Source of the DNA: a virus
Strand: one strand, 5' to 3'
IMG/VR virus record: IMGVR_UViG_3300033984_000268
Location: 24,359-88,358 of that record
DNA: 64,000 bases
This document shows, one piece after another, positions 11,501 to 22,026 of the stretch. The position numbers and the translations under genes were made by a program. How positions within the stretch are numbered: position 1 is the stretch's first letter; each line of letters begins with the position of its first letter. A model generated the notes under the pieces. It saw only the letters and a program-made list of their open reading frames with translations. It was not told the DNA's origin and made no database searches.

Positions 11501-14500
11501 CTGTAAATTATCTGCATTTCTAGTTAACCAGTCTATCACAGGACCTAATTGACCAGCTTCATACGCAGTCAAGTCTTTTAAGTTCTCAATCAATTCAGAA
11601 ATAGATTCAGACTTATTATACACGTCACGTAACAACTGACTTAATGCAGGTGAATCAAATGATTTTCTTAATTCAATTACTCTGTCATTAACACCGTATC
11701 CACGAACAGCTTCAAATAATATATCAGCAAATTTTTGATGCATTGGATTTTTAAGACTATCTACTATCTTTTTAGCAACGTCTGTTGACGTAACAATTGA
11801 TACATTGGTTCCAAATTGCTTATTCAGCTTTCTGGCCATCTTTTCAAGATCCTTTAATCTCTTTACTTCAGTTTTAGATTTAGCGTTAGTAGAGGTACTT
11901 AATTTACGTTCTTTTTTAGGTTTAGTTTTTTCATCTTCAATCTGTACATCTATAGCTCCTGGTATATCCAATGCTTGAGATGCTATGTTAATACCACGAT
12001 CAAGCATTGTTCCATTAAGCGCAGACTCTTTGCTCAATGATGTCTTAACCATAATCATCATGTTTGTCCATAGAGAACGACGAGAAGAACTAACTTCATC
12101 TTTAACTTGAGCTAAAGTTGCTTGTAATGATTTATTATTTAATACTTCTATTATAAATTCTTCTACATTATTAAACATGGATAGTCCTTCTACATTCGCT
12201 GTAGGAACAGTTTTCAAAAACAACGCTTTGGTTTGTTCCATCATACGTGTAGCAGTAGCTTTCAATGTAGCATTGTCTTCAATGTTTCCGGCAATTTTTT
12301 CTTGAACTATTGCAGAAATAACTAAATTTTCAAACGATACCTGCGCATCTTTAAATTCAGAAGAAGCATATCGAATATCAATGTAAACAACATCTCCTAC
12401 TTTCATTACAGGAGCTTCCGCATTATCAGTAAAAATAAGTTTTGCTTTTGTAGCACTAACTGCTTTTAATAATTCACGTTCAGTGTTTGATAAGTCTTTG
12501 TTGGAAATTAATTTATTTAAAAACGCATCGCCTTCTTTTTCATTCAAATCAATCATCTGATTTAAAGTAAGGCCATATTGTTTAAGAATGTCTTTTGATT
12601 TACGAGTGTCTGTTTTAGAACGTGAATTTTTTCTAGCCAATCCATCTTTACCACCAGTAATAACTTTACCAGTTAAGTTTTTATAGAATCCTTCAACAAC
12701 ACCCTGTGCATATTTTAATTGTGCGTCAGTAGCTTCTTTTTGAGTCGCAATGTCATAAAACCTAGAAGGCATGATTCCTTTTTTCACAAGGTCATCCAGT
12801 TCAGTTAAACTGAAATAAACACCTTTTTCCGCCAACATCTGCATCATCTTGCTTGACTCTTTTCGAACTTGGAATGCTTCTAAAGAGTTACTGATGTGCT
12901 GTGTCTTGTTATCAAGAATATGATTAAGAACTTTTTCCTGTTCAGCAATAAAGTTTCCTGCATACGTTGGATCAGACAAAGTGTTTGCAAGTTTTTTAAA
13001 TGCCTTACCTTCTTTTGTTAGATTAATGTGGTCATATACTGAATCAAATGTACGATTAGCAAGTGCACGTTGTTCTTCTTTTGATAAACCACTTGTTTGA
13101 TCAAATGATGCTAATACGTCAACGTATGCATCAAACATATCATTATGATCACCTTCATTAAATTCACCTACTTCTGCTTTTTCAATTTTATCAACAGATT
13201 CTTTATATTTTTTTAATGCTGCAAGTTTAACAACAGCTTTATCATAGTCACGTTTAGCTGTACCTTTTAAATCTAATCCTTTGCTTCCTTCTACTTGTGT
13301 TTCTAACACTTCAATGTTTGTGTTCAATGAACTAGAATCCAATAATGAATCACGTTCAATTGTAGAAAGATTTAAAGACTTGCTTAATTTTTCATCCATT
13401 GCTTTATTTCTGTCCGCAATAGATTGAATGTTTACATTCGAAACAAGCATTTCTTTTTTAAGATTTTCAAATGCATGGTATCTAACTATATTAGCTCTAT
13501 AGTCCTTATCTGATGGACGTAAATCACTAACCGTAATTGGATTAATCATTTCATTTTGAATCTTGTCATACTGATCTTTATGTTCATTTACACGATCCGC
13601 TTTCTGTACAAGTTTAGCTCTAAAAGCTGCAGCATTTTGTTCAGTAATATCAGTTCTATTAAAAGCTTGATTTAATTCTTGAGGTGTTGCATCTTTAGCC
13701 ATGCCTTTCAAATGTTTTACAAAATCATCTTGCAAATCATTATCAAACATAGTTTGTAGTTGAAGACCAAACGCTTCTTGTTTTAAATCTTCAAGTTCTT
13801 TTGTATTACCGTTTTGAACCGCTTCTAGTATTTTATCCTGGATAGCCTTTTGTGCAAAGACTGGTTTTTTAATTTCCTGTAGGAAGGCGTGTTCATTTTT
13901 GATAAAAGCATTTAATAATTCAGCTTTAGCTTGAATTTGTTTGAACTGCGAATCTTTATCTTTTTTATACTGATCACGATTAAATGCAGCATTGTATAAT
14001 GTTTTGTTACCACCACCTTGAGTAAAATCAAACATTAAACTTTGCGCTGTATTAATTGGGCCCATAAAACCACCTATCAAAGCACCACCCAAAAATGTTT
14101 CCAATCCTGCAGGTTTTCCTTGATTATCAGCATTCATTACCCATTTTCCATTTACTTTAACTTTACCATGAAATAAAGAATTGTATGAACGATCAAAGTC
14201 TTCTGATAAAACATCCCATTGAGAACCACGTAACTGACGTTCTTGCTCTGTCTTACCGTAATAATATTTACTTGTGTTTGAAATCAAGTCTTGACCAAGT
14301 TCTTGCGAACCTTCAGATACACCACTTAATGCAAATTGGCCCCAGTATTCAGCAGCACCACGTCCACCACGTCCACCAAAAGCAACAAGTTTTCCACCAA
14401 TGTATCCTGGTTGACGAGCAACAACATTAAATCCAGCCTTTCCAATTTTATTTAATTTAAAAGCTCTGCTTAAAGCTTTTTCGCTTGTAAACATGTTATC

Positions 14501-15634
14501 AAGACCTAAAGCATTTGTTGCATAAATTAAACCAAAATTTGCTTTATACGTAGATGAATAAACGCTGTTACCACGAGAAGTAATATCATTTAATGCATCT
14601 GTAGAAAGACCTTGTTCTGGATTATCCTTATGCCATTTTTTCATTTCATCGTTAACAAATTCTTGACGAGCCATATTAGCTTCAAGTTTTGCTTCACCAT
14701 GTGACATTGTAAATTTACGAGCATCTCTAACAATAGCACCAACACCAACAGATAAACGTGCAAGACCATTAAGATCTTTTAACTTATCAGCAGTTCTTAA
14801 AAAATCAATTGTGTTAGCTGTAGGATTTATTGCATGAAACGCACCTTTACCTAATTTACTCCAAAAACCACGTGCAGTATTTACATCGGTAAGATGATCA
14901 AATGCACGAAAATATTTATTTGATTGCGAAGATGCTCTCCAGGCTTTACTTATACCATTAAAACCACGTTCTAAATTTTTAGCAGTTCTAGCCATTGCCG
15001 CTGTTCCACCAAGACCACCGCTTAAAAATGTACCAATGGCTAACAATCCTTCTTCTGCAGCAATACCGCCAATAATACCAGCAGTATATCCAGCAGATAA
15101 CATAGCATTACTGGCACTTCCTAATTTACCTTCACGTGTAGAAGAATAGGTTTTCATAATGTCACCAAAGTCTTCATAGTTATCACTAGCTGAAAGGGAA
15201 CCTTCTAAAAAAGTATCCTGTGCACCAATACCGGCAAGTTTTAAAAAACCTGTTCCAGCACGACCAATATCATCCCATCCATCTGTAGCAGCATTAAAAG
15301 CAGTGTTATTATCTTCATACGGATTAAACCCAACTTTACCAAATACATCAGAACCAAAAGACTTTAATCTTTTTAAATCTGTTTGTGTGTATGAAAAGTT
15401 TTGAGATTTTCCAAAAGACTCATTTCGTTTAGGATTTTTTTGTGCAACTAGGCTAGAAGCCTGGTTAAATAATTCTTGATTTTTTTTACGAGAATCAATA
15501 CCTTTCTGAATAAGTTCAAGTTTTTTTGCGTCTTCACCTGATAGTTTTTGTACAGGTTTATTATCAACATATTGAACATCTTTTGCAGATGCTTGATCTA
15601 CACCGCTGTTTTTACCAGTAACTACCTTTGCCAT
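8600..15634 (-). CDS. Giant virion cargo/ejection protein (2344 aa)
   Basis: This 2344-residue protein is immediately upstream of the polymerase giant, with 1 nt between stop and next start. In crAss-like phages the genes before the virion RNA polymerase encode large proteins carried in the capsid and tail and ejected into the cell; the role is assigned from position and size. Visible features are a Gly/Ala-rich hydrophobic stretch near residues 180-215 that could touch a membrane, long charged coiled-coil-like regions, a Thr/Glu-rich run around residues 1560-1580 and many Lys/Glu-rich helices towards the C-terminus. Around residue 1421 is LHEMFLHPF (H1421, E1422, H1426), which looks like a zincin helix but has HExxxH spacing instead of HExxH. 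It may be a degenerate counterpart of the HESFH site in the next protein. I do not recognise a further enzymatic domain. Confidence 0.75.
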   Translation of the reverse strand: MAKVVTGKNSGVDQASAKDVQYVDNKPVQKLSGEDAKKLELIQKGIDSRKKNQELFNQASSLVAQKNPKRNESFGKSQNFSYTQTDLKRLKSFGSDVFGKVGFNPYEDNNTAFNAATDGWDDIGRAGTGFLKLAGIGAQDTFLEGSLSASDNYEDFGDIMKTYSSTREGKLGSASNAMLSAGYTAGIIGGIAAEEGLLAIGTFLSGGLGGTAAMARTAKNLERGFNGISKAWRASSQSNKYFRAFDHLTDVNTARGFWSKLGKGAFHAINPTANTIDFLRTADKLKDLNGLARLSVGVGAIVRDARKFTMSHGEAKLEANMARQEFVNDEMKKWHKDNPEQGLSTDALNDITSRGNSVYSSTYKANFGLIYATNALGLDNMFTSEKALSRAFKLNKIGKAGFNVVARQPGYIGGKLVAFGGRGGRGAAEYWGQFALSGVSEGSQELGQDLISNTSKYYYGKTEQERQLRGSQWDVLSEDFDRSYNSLFHGKVKVNGKWVMNADNQGKPAGLETFLGGALIGGFMGPINTAQSLMFDFTQGGGNKTLYNAAFNRDQYKKDKDSQFKQIQAKAELLNAFIKNEHAFLQEIKKPVFAQKAIQDKILEAVQNGNTKELEDLKQEAFGLQLQTMFDNDLQDDFVKHLKGMAKDATPQELNQAFNRTDITEQNAAAFRAKLVQKADRVNEHKDQYDKIQNEMINPITVSDLRPSDKDYRANIVRYHAFENLKKEMLVSNVNIQSIADRNKAMDEKLSKSLNLSTIERDSLLDSSSLNTNIEVLETQVEGSKGLDLKGTAKRDYDKAVVKLAALKKYKESVDKIEKAEVGEFNEGDHNDMFDAYVDVLASFDQTSGLSKEEQRALANRTFDSVYDHINLTKEGKAFKKLANTLSDPTYAGNFIAEQEKVLNHILDNKTQHISNSLEAFQVRKESSKMMQMLAEKGVYFSLTELDDLVKKGIMPSRFYDIATQKEATDAQLKYAQGVVEGFYKNLTGKVITGGKDGLARKNSRSKTDTRKSKDILKQYGLTLNQMIDLNEKEGDAFLNKLISNKDLSNTERELLKAVSATKAKLIFTDNAEAPVMKVGDVVYIDIRYASSEFKDAQVSFENLVISAIVQEKIAGNIEDNATLKATATRMMEQTKALFLKTVPTANVEGLSMFNNVEEFIIEVLNNKSLQATLAQVKDEVSSSRRSLWTNMMIMVKTSLSKESALNGTMLDRGINIASQALDIPGAIDVQIEDEKTKPKKERKLSTSTNAKSKTEVKRLKDLEKMARKLNKQFGTNVSIVTSTDVAKKIVDSLKNPMHQKFADILFEAVRGYGVNDRVIELRKSFDSPALSQLLRDVYNKSESISELIENLKDLTAYEAGQLGPVIDWLTRNADNLQDGIEAVSNIFFQLDDANTAGFYDENTNTAYIVADNVNETTMLHEMFLHPFLVDAERNNVDLYGQLVANAISDDSIREYVIQVYGTEQELGTRQYHHELVARAFDIAAGRVINQKLNRNFLQKLKEFFQRMFKKMMGNQQVAFVDELDFLTTVDELATMIVKDRTQFEFWSDANIKPDAVEIISDFIAPTTETEETEETETETPFEEVNDTTEERADLQNRIRNIDAMVNNIAGKLSSGTITKSREITSLNSERTKLLIERKQLQQELDALPVSVSPTTNVVTDTPVDSSLEPIEYSEDDFNYNADGSLIYDQNVPYQQFPLTLQYAMANVFGKSHGNITESEMNVINRYIKDGHKDFIDAIVEYNQNAKAVTQAQKDNAARVEAERKERKDKPVKDVLSDDELMDHLLTKSGLTIDTSILTDSERKDLIKAFKERALDVPGIIHFIFEKKMLVELEAQQKLDDEAQARYEAEFMELLDAEEEFQRKKDRKKKRATSTSTNLDTLTAGTLEFQEEDAKGKLKTVSVKIGKALGRFISIYHPKIFKQEAEAFAKSVRDFKREVTAEKKRISDNIKFSENEVLATKELVDLFFKLERKGMLVPVIATEINKKLLEVKNPYRIRIINKKGYKPIGTIYSIEHGTKAQLKGTVALPSVKKENKIIENKLVTEEKDVLSTEEEPRTPEEIDFFSTEEGQKMIEDEFKYLEEYYNSKLFTIETGSYTGPIEDLTETERIIYNRAVAEGLYEKEEAPKKEPKRDLFMEGLAEKTEQDKVEQELNVLVNAFIKENVKEEPQKAYETHPLQKEFVSKIKNGPMATSLAYAVGVYQYVSQQSSKFSDKQIATIESILVDDKLSKGFYTNEISKEDVLMKDGARYKIMSATKNTISVFNVETSNLENLDILNFLSNIKDVVAEEVPVKKESFETKPSTKKGKIIKDALQNVFSNFDTSVAADLFVEDSIIETLKTQCK

Positions 15635-15637
15635 ATC

Positions 15638-18004
15638 TTATTTTTCTTCTTGTTTTTGTAACTCCTTATATTGTTTCAAAGCTTCATAAAAATGTAACTC
15701 TGCATCATCCCATTTTGTTGAAGATACAGGACCTATGTTAAATTCCATTTCTTCAAATGAACCAGGCATGATTAACGAAGGTATTGAAGTTTTACCAACT
15801 AGCATACCATCTTTATTAACTATTTTTGATTGTTTAAAATCACGTGTATTCAATAAAGGTTTTTCACCAGTGTAATTGTATGTAAAATCAGAAGTTGATT
15901 CTTGAGATGCAGCATAATGAGGATCTTTAATTTTTTGCAATTGATCGTTTGGAATAAACATTGCCATTTTTTTACCAGTATCTTCATCTTTAAAAACATA
16001 AGAACTGAACTGACGATTGCCACCAGGATGCGCATAAAATTCAGCTGTTACATTTTCACCAGCAGTTTTAAGAAATGAATGTAATTTTTTTATAGTTTCA
16101 TCATTTTCTTGAAACTCATTTTTAAATGAATTTAATTTTTTGTCAATATTTTGATCGGTGATATAAACACCACCCTGGATATTTAAAACACTATTTTCAG
16201 CAGATTGATTATTAACCATTGATAAAACATTTTGAATGGTTTTAAATTTTTCCATGTTACCTGTTGAGTTTTTATTAGAAAAATCTAATCCTCTTAACGC
16301 AACAACTTGAGATGTATTGTTACCAAATCCACCAATTTTATTTCCATTTTTATCTTCAGATAAAACCATCAATGAATTTTTATATCGTTCAGAAGGATCA
16401 ACATCATTAAACTTTTTAACAAAAATTTTATTTAATCTATCGTATGCTTCATCATATTTTTTTCCATGTCTATTATCATCTTGAGTTATTTTCATACCTA
16501 CAGGTGACCAGTCCGTTCTGCCTTGATATGTATATTTACCATCTTTAAACGTCATTTCATCAAAGTTAATTTTAGCACCTTTATATGCTTTTTTCATTGA
16601 TTCTCTATTCACAGTTTGTTCAAAATCAGCACGAGATCTAACTCTACCATCTTTTGTTAAAAATGAATTAACAAGTGTATTTTGATCAACAAAATCCGAT
16701 AAATCAACATCTAAATTTTCACCATACATTTTTTCTTTTGCTTGGTTTCTTGATGCAGAATCTACTTTAGACCAATTATTAAATAATAAACCTGTACGAA
16801 CCATTCCTTGACGACCTTTTAAAATTTCATCTTTTTGTCTATCAACACCACCTTGATTAAAAGAAGCAGCAACTGAATCAGAATTACCATAAAAGTCATC
16901 GTGATTTAAAGAATCATGATGTTTGTCAAACAAATATTTAGTTCCATAAAAACCTAAACTACCTGCAAGTTTTGTAACAGCGTCACCTTGTTTTGCTAGA
17001 TATGCATATTTAGCTTTTGGATCTTTAATGTTATTTGCTTGTCTTAATATTCCTAATGCAACACCACGATCTTTATTTTTAGAATCTCCTGTAACAGTAC
17101 CGTATTTAGATACATGTGTCAATAAATCTGTAGTATATGCAAATGATTTTTGTGCATTATCTATATCATCTTCATCTATATCTTTACCACCAGCAGCATA
17201 CTTATTTAATATTTTTGATGAGTTAGCTGTCCAAGCACCCATAACTGGTGTAGAATATTTTAAATACGTTTGTTGTATAGCTTTTTCGTGATTAACAATA
17301 GTTTTATATCCTAAATCAAAATTAGTATCAAGTGTAGAACTCATTGCAGGAGCACCAGTTTTTTTATTCCATACACCAGATGGACCATCATGTTCACGAT
17401 CATAATCTTTTTGAGCCATGAATTTATTGTCTTCCGGACGTATAACGTACTTTGAATTGTTTTTAAAATTTTCTGGAGCCAATGTAGTTTTAAAATCTTG
17501 AAACGCGTTATATGCATTAGTGTATGTTGATGCCATGTCACTACCACCATCCTTTAATGCTTTTAGAAATGCAGTATTGTGCTTTTCTAAAGTCTTATAC
17601 TTATCAACAAAATCTTCAGAATATGATTTGTTTTTTTGTTTTAAGTTTGCTAAAACATTTGGAATCCCTACATCTATTTGTTTTAAAAAAGGATTGTTTT
17701 TATTAGGATTAGTTATCTGTTCAGTAATAGCTCTAGAAACAGCATCTGCTTGAGCTTTTTTAGAATTTTCAGCATATACTTTAGAAAATTGACCTTCATA
17801 CATAGAAGCTATAAAACCCATGTCAACATCTTTAGTATTAATACCAAGTTTTTTTATAATTGGTGCATAATCAGTTTCAAACTTTTTAGGTGGTTGAACA
17901 GCCCTAACATTTGCTAATGGATCTTTTAAATTAATTGGTGCTGTTGGAGTTGTAGTAGCAACCGTTTTTGGTGTAGCTCTAACATTTGCTAATGGATCTG
18001 TCAT
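15638..18004 (-). CDS. Large virion cargo/ejection protein (788 aa)
   Basis: This is the fourth gene of the cargo operon, ending 3 nt before the next start. It is a 788-residue, mostly hydrophilic and Lys-rich protein. The N-terminus carries a short duplicated motif, DPLANVRA, at residues 3-10 and again at about 28-35, separated by a Thr/Pro-rich linker; this looks like a docking tag rather than a folded domain. No signal peptide, membrane segment or catalytic motif is apparent. Its place between the muzzle gene and the polymerase giant suggests an internal virion protein ejected with DNA. That is inferred from synteny with crAss-like phages, not from a recognised domain. Confidence 0.7.
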   Translation of the reverse strand: MTDPLANVRATPKTVATTTPTAPINLKDPLANVRAVQPPKKFETDYAPIIKKLGINTKDVDMGFIASMYEGQFSKVYAENSKKAQADAVSRAITEQITNPNKNNPFLKQIDVGIPNVLANLKQKNKSYSEDFVDKYKTLEKHNTAFLKALKDGGSDMASTYTNAYNAFQDFKTTLAPENFKNNSKYVIRPEDNKFMAQKDYDREHDGPSGVWNKKTGAPAMSSTLDTNFDLGYKTIVNHEKAIQQTYLKYSTPVMGAWTANSSKILNKYAAGGKDIDEDDIDNAQKSFAYTTDLLTHVSKYGTVTGDSKNKDRGVALGILRQANNIKDPKAKYAYLAKQGDAVTKLAGSLGFYGTKYLFDKHHDSLNHDDFYGNSDSVAASFNQGGVDRQKDEILKGRQGMVRTGLLFNNWSKVDSASRNQAKEKMYGENLDVDLSDFVDQNTLVNSFLTKDGRVRSRADFEQTVNRESMKKAYKGAKINFDEMTFKDGKYTYQGRTDWSPVGMKITQDDNRHGKKYDEAYDRLNKIFVKKFNDVDPSERYKNSLMVLSEDKNGNKIGGFGNNTSQVVALRGLDFSNKNSTGNMEKFKTIQNVLSMVNNQSAENSVLNIQGGVYITDQNIDKKLNSFKNEFQENDETIKKLHSFLKTAGENVTAEFYAHPGGNRQFSSYVFKDEDTGKKMAMFIPNDQLQKIKDPHYAASQESTSDFTYNYTGEKPLLNTRDFKQSKIVNKDGMLVGKTSIPSLIMPGSFEEMEFNIGPVSSTKWDDAELHFYEALKQYKELQKQEEK

Positions 18005-18028
18005 GATAATATTTTTTAATTATTTTTT

Positions 18029-19810
18029 TTATTTAAGTGTTTTGTAATAATTTTTAGCAAGTTGTAAATAAGTTTGGTTAGAATAATCTGATTGTTTTTT
18101 TGCCCATGTAATGAATAAATCAGTTGATGCATCGGTTGTAGAAACTGATGCAGTTTTTAATTGTTTTTTAATAAATGGTACATAATCCGTTTGAGTATAA
18201 AAACCATTTGACGCTAATTCTGCTGGAGTAACAACATCAGGATAAACATAAGCATCTTGTTGGTCTGCTAAAAATCCATTGTATTTAATTTTTTCTTTTT
18301 TAAGTTGAGAATAATATGAATCTACACCTTTTACAACTAATGTGTTATCAGATTTTCCAGTGTCTTTATAATCTTTAAGCATTACTCCAATTGCTTCTTT
18401 AGTTAATGGATTACCATCGGTTACTGTTGCATTATAAATAAAATCTATTTTTTTAGAATCCGAATTATTTTCCATTAAAGCAATAGCTTCTCTTTGTGAA
18501 TTTAACTCTTCAGACTTATCTTTTGGTGCTTTTGCAGTAGCTTCAGCAGCATCAATTTTCATTTGTTGAATTTCTTTATCGGCAGCAATACGTTTATTTT
18601 CTATTGTAAGTTTTTGTGAAAACTCAATTTCATTTAATTTATATGCATCTACTTCTTTTTTTGTACTATAATCAGAATACGCTAATATTTTTGCAGAATC
18701 TTGAATCTCATCCATCATGAAAGATGCACCAGCTTGTTGATCCAATAAGTTACCGGCTGAAATAATACTCATGTTATTATTACGATTAGCCGATACTTTA
18801 TTTACATACTCTAAATAATCATTTGCTTCTTTACTACTTTGTTGTAAAGCTAAAATTTCTCTATACTCATTATACTTTTGAGAACCTTCTTTAATCTTAC
18901 CTTCATTGATTTGTTTTTCATAAGTGATTACTTTAGAATCAAGTATGTCTTTATCAATTTTTAATGTTGATGCTGCTCTATCAATCTTGTCAGTATAAAC
19001 TTTGTGTTGGCTATTCATATAGCCAACCATAGCGTCATTCTCATCTTTGTATTCACCGTTATTAATCTTACCTCTCATCCAACCTTTTCTTTCAACAAAT
19101 GCTTTTGTAGCATACATCTCTGTAAATTTTGGATCATCTGCTAATGCTTTTGTAAACAATGCAGTTAAAGGATTAATTAATTGTGTACCATTGGTAGTTG
19201 TAACCATGTATTTACCATCTTCTGATAGTTTATCTGTGGACATTTTAAGACCAGAGTCTTTAAAATACTTTAATGCTTTATCAAACACCTTGTTGTATGG
19301 AACATAAGTTACATCACCATAACTCATAGCTTCAGTTGAATTTAACCCTTTAAATTCTTCCATTCTATAGTTTAATGCATCTACACCTTCTTGCCAGAAT
19401 TGACCACCACATTTTTCAGGATCAACACAATTTTTAAATGATTCAGCTTTACCTATTTCATTATTGTAGTTTTTAGTCCAAACCATATCCTTAACAATAT
19501 TTTTGTTAGTGTATATCGATTGGAAAACATTTGCTGCGGCTTGTACGTTTGTATCCAATGAGAAATCAAGACCTCCCATTTTTTTAATATCATGATTGAT
19601 TACTTTAAAAAATTCATCGCGAGCAGCAACATTTTCAGCTCTACTCATGTCTGAATTAAGTATGGAACCATATAAATCATTAATTTTTTTATGACCTGCA
19701 ACATACGCAGACTCTTTTGTTTGCAACATTTGTTGATCAAACGCCAAGTTACTTTGCGTTGGATGCGTCTGTGTTACATAATCTGTTACTCCATTTAAAA
19801 AAGTTGCCAT
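18029..19810 (-). CDS. Virion cargo/ejection protein (593 aa)
   Basis: This 593-residue protein starts at the ATG at 19810 with MATFLNGV and is followed 24 nt later by the 788-residue gene. It is predicted to be largely helical: residues about 270-450 are rich in Glu, Lys, Ala and Gln with heptad-like spacing, consistent with coiled coils. The only striking cysteines are in a CVDPEKCGG segment near residue 125. I recognise no enzymatic motif. The context (third gene of the operon feeding the virion RNA polymerase) supports an internal or ejected structural protein. It could instead be a tail component. Confidence 0.7.
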   Translation of the reverse strand: MATFLNGVTDYVTQTHPTQSNLAFDQQMLQTKESAYVAGHKKINDLYGSILNSDMSRAENVAARDEFFKVINHDIKKMGGLDFSLDTNVQAAANVFQSIYTNKNIVKDMVWTKNYNNEIGKAESFKNCVDPEKCGGQFWQEGVDALNYRMEEFKGLNSTEAMSYGDVTYVPYNKVFDKALKYFKDSGLKMSTDKLSEDGKYMVTTTNGTQLINPLTALFTKALADDPKFTEMYATKAFVERKGWMRGKINNGEYKDENDAMVGYMNSQHKVYTDKIDRAASTLKIDKDILDSKVITYEKQINEGKIKEGSQKYNEYREILALQQSSKEANDYLEYVNKVSANRNNNMSIISAGNLLDQQAGASFMMDEIQDSAKILAYSDYSTKKEVDAYKLNEIEFSQKLTIENKRIAADKEIQQMKIDAAEATAKAPKDKSEELNSQREAIALMENNSDSKKIDFIYNATVTDGNPLTKEAIGVMLKDYKDTGKSDNTLVVKGVDSYYSQLKKEKIKYNGFLADQQDAYVYPDVVTPAELASNGFYTQTDYVPFIKKQLKTASVSTTDASTDLFITWAKKQSDYSNQTYLQLAKNYYKTLK

Positions 19811-19847
19811 CTTGTAATTTTTATAAAGGTATTAATTAAATGTAAAT

Positions 19848-22025
19848 TTAAGAGTTTTTAGTTTTAACTTCATCTGGTTTCAAGATGTCATCTTCCTTAA
19901 ATTTCCAGTCACCACTCATCTGTCCTTTCAAAATAGCTAACACTGTTTTTTCATCAGTACCTGCAGGTAATTTAGATTTTAAATCGCTGTATTTTTGAGC
20001 AACATCTTCAGAACTTGTTTCTCTACCATCTAATGGTTTAGCATTTGCCAAATAGATTTTACCTGTAAGAGGATCAATTTTTTCGTAGTTACTATTGACA
20101 TTTAAGTTGTAACGATTACTTCTTTCAGTATAAGCATTGTTTATTGCTGCAGTAATTGCATCATCTGCTTTTTCATGTGAATTAGCAAAGTTTTGTACAC
20201 GTGTTGCATGTTGAGCCCACAGGTTTGTAGCATCTTGTGCATCTTGTGCATGTTTAGCATTTGCTAACTGCGTGTTTGACTGATTAACTTGATTGTATAA
20301 ACCAATGTTTTTTGTAGAATTATCATCAATTGCACCAGCTGCTTTAGCATAAACTTGAGCGTTAATACTATTTATTGCAGCTTGTGTCGATGCTTGACTT
20401 CCAAACGCACTAGCAGATCTTATTGCACCTGCAGCTAATGTATTTGCTTCTGCAATCTTACGTTCAGGACTATCAAACTGCGGTTCTAATAAATTAAACT
20501 GTGACGCTTTTTGCCATTCAGGAATATTAAGAATATGTCGTTTAGCAGCAAAAGTACGATTCATCGTATTTATATCCTGTATTCTGAATCCATCTGGATT
20601 AATAGATGGTGGAATTGGATCTAAATTTTTGATTGTACCTTTTTTATAAACATCTTCTGGTGCAGGTTTTATTGTAATTGGTGCTTGAGGATTACCTTTA
20701 AACCCTGCAGTTTGTCCTGTAGTAGTATCCGTATAAATACCATCAGCTTTTGATAATGGATACGCTTTATTATTAAAAGTACTTTCATCAGCAATTCCTA
20801 ATTTAGGAGCTTCAAATGGAGATAATACAGTTTGTAATTCTTTACTATATGTATTTTGATTTAACGCTAATTGATGAAATGCAATATACGATGCTTGCTC
20901 TTGTGCAGTTTTATCTGAACCAGGGATTGCTAAATCTTTTTCCAGACCTTTACCTTTTAAAAAGTCGCTTGTATATTTTGATGAATTTTTATCAGTTGCA
21001 TTTTGACCAATTTGTGTATAATCAATTCCATGAGCTCTTAATGCAAGATTTCTTTTTTGCATATCAATGAAGTTATCCATAACTTCTTTTTCAGTACCTG
21101 CAGCAGACCATGTTTTATTTTTAATTGCATTACCATAATCTCTACCATGAATTGTCGAATTAGCCCAAGCATTATTGTATTCAGTAAACAATGCTTTTTT
21201 AAATTCAGGATTTTCTCTAAGGCTTTCAATGTATTGGTATTGTGCTGCAATTTGTTTATTATTATTAAATAATTTTTTCAAATCAGCATCCGAACCTTTC
21301 CATTCAGGAACAACACCGCCACCATCAACATATTTTTTTACACCACCTAATGATAAGAATTGTGAATCACCGCCAAGTGCTGCTTGATGCAATGGACCTC
21401 CAAAGGCTGCTTGTATTGCACCTGTTGCTTGTTGTGCTTGTTCTGCATCAACTGAAAATAATTCTTCTGGCGTAACGTGTGTTTTATCAAACCAAGGATT
21501 GAATATATCAGTCATCCCATCTTTGAAATTCTTTTTAGATTCTTGCCACAATGCTAAACTTGAAAGATTGAATGCTGCATTTTTCATTGTCAATGTAGCA
21601 CTATCTTTTGCAATTTTATCTTGGTATTCATCTTTAAGAATAGCTTTTGCTGTTGCTAATGCATCCAACCATTTTTTAGAAACTTCAGCAGGTGTTTTTT
21701 CACTTTTACCAGTTTCACCAAAGTATTTTAATAACTCTGGATCTTTGATAATCATTTTTTTGTTGTTAGAAAAAATGAAAGAAGAACTTTCACCTTCTTC
21801 TCCAGCAGAAGGCGGATCCATTGGAGTTCCACCTTTAGCGTGTGTCTTACCACCAATAGCTTTTAGTTCAACAAGGTTATCCACATTACGATTGTAATTA
21901 GTCCAAATTGTTTCACCTTTTTCTGCTTCAATGGTAGCCTTTTTTTTATCAATCGGCTTTACCGTCTTATTTAGGTTCCCATCAGCTTGTCTGTTAGGAA
22001 GTCCTACCACTTTGTATTGAGCCAT
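19848..22025 (-). CDS. Cargo/ejection-type structural protein with GG-rich N-terminal motif (725 aa)
   Basis: I place the start at the ATG at 22025 (MAQYKVVG), 1 nt after the upstream stop, which matches other junctions here. A six-codon extension is possible only from a TTG inside the upstream gene. Near the N-terminus it has an EAEKGETIW segment, then IGGKTHAKGGTPMDPP and FIFSNNKKM. This glutamate-plus-GG pattern recurs in large structural proteins of Bacteroidota phages. It is followed by GG-containing linkers (FGGPLHQAALGG, YVDGGGVVPEW) and a long Asn/Ala/Gln-rich helical region. The same GG style appears in the upstream gene, suggesting the two proteins form one assembly. The biochemical role is not known; a capsid- or tail-lumen protein is the best guess. 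Confidence 0.7.
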   Translation of the reverse strand: MAQYKVVGLPNRQADGNLNKTVKPIDKKKATIEAEKGETIWTNYNRNVDNLVELKAIGGKTHAKGGTPMDPPSAGEEGESSSFIFSNNKKMIIKDPELLKYFGETGKSEKTPAEVSKKWLDALATAKAILKDEYQDKIAKDSATLTMKNAAFNLSSLALWQESKKNFKDGMTDIFNPWFDKTHVTPEELFSVDAEQAQQATGAIQAAFGGPLHQAALGGDSQFLSLGGVKKYVDGGGVVPEWKGSDADLKKLFNNNKQIAAQYQYIESLRENPEFKKALFTEYNNAWANSTIHGRDYGNAIKNKTWSAAGTEKEVMDNFIDMQKRNLALRAHGIDYTQIGQNATDKNSSKYTSDFLKGKGLEKDLAIPGSDKTAQEQASYIAFHQLALNQNTYSKELQTVLSPFEAPKLGIADESTFNNKAYPLSKADGIYTDTTTGQTAGFKGNPQAPITIKPAPEDVYKKGTIKNLDPIPPSINPDGFRIQDINTMNRTFAAKRHILNIPEWQKASQFNLLEPQFDSPERKIAEANTLAAGAIRSASAFGSQASTQAAINSINAQVYAKAAGAIDDNSTKNIGLYNQVNQSNTQLANAKHAQDAQDATNLWAQHATRVQNFANSHEKADDAITAAINNAYTERSNRYNLNVNSNYEKIDPLTGKIYLANAKPLDGRETSSEDVAQKYSDLKSKLPAGTDEKTVLAILKGQMSGDWKFKEDDILKPDEVKTKNS

Positions 22026-22026
22026 A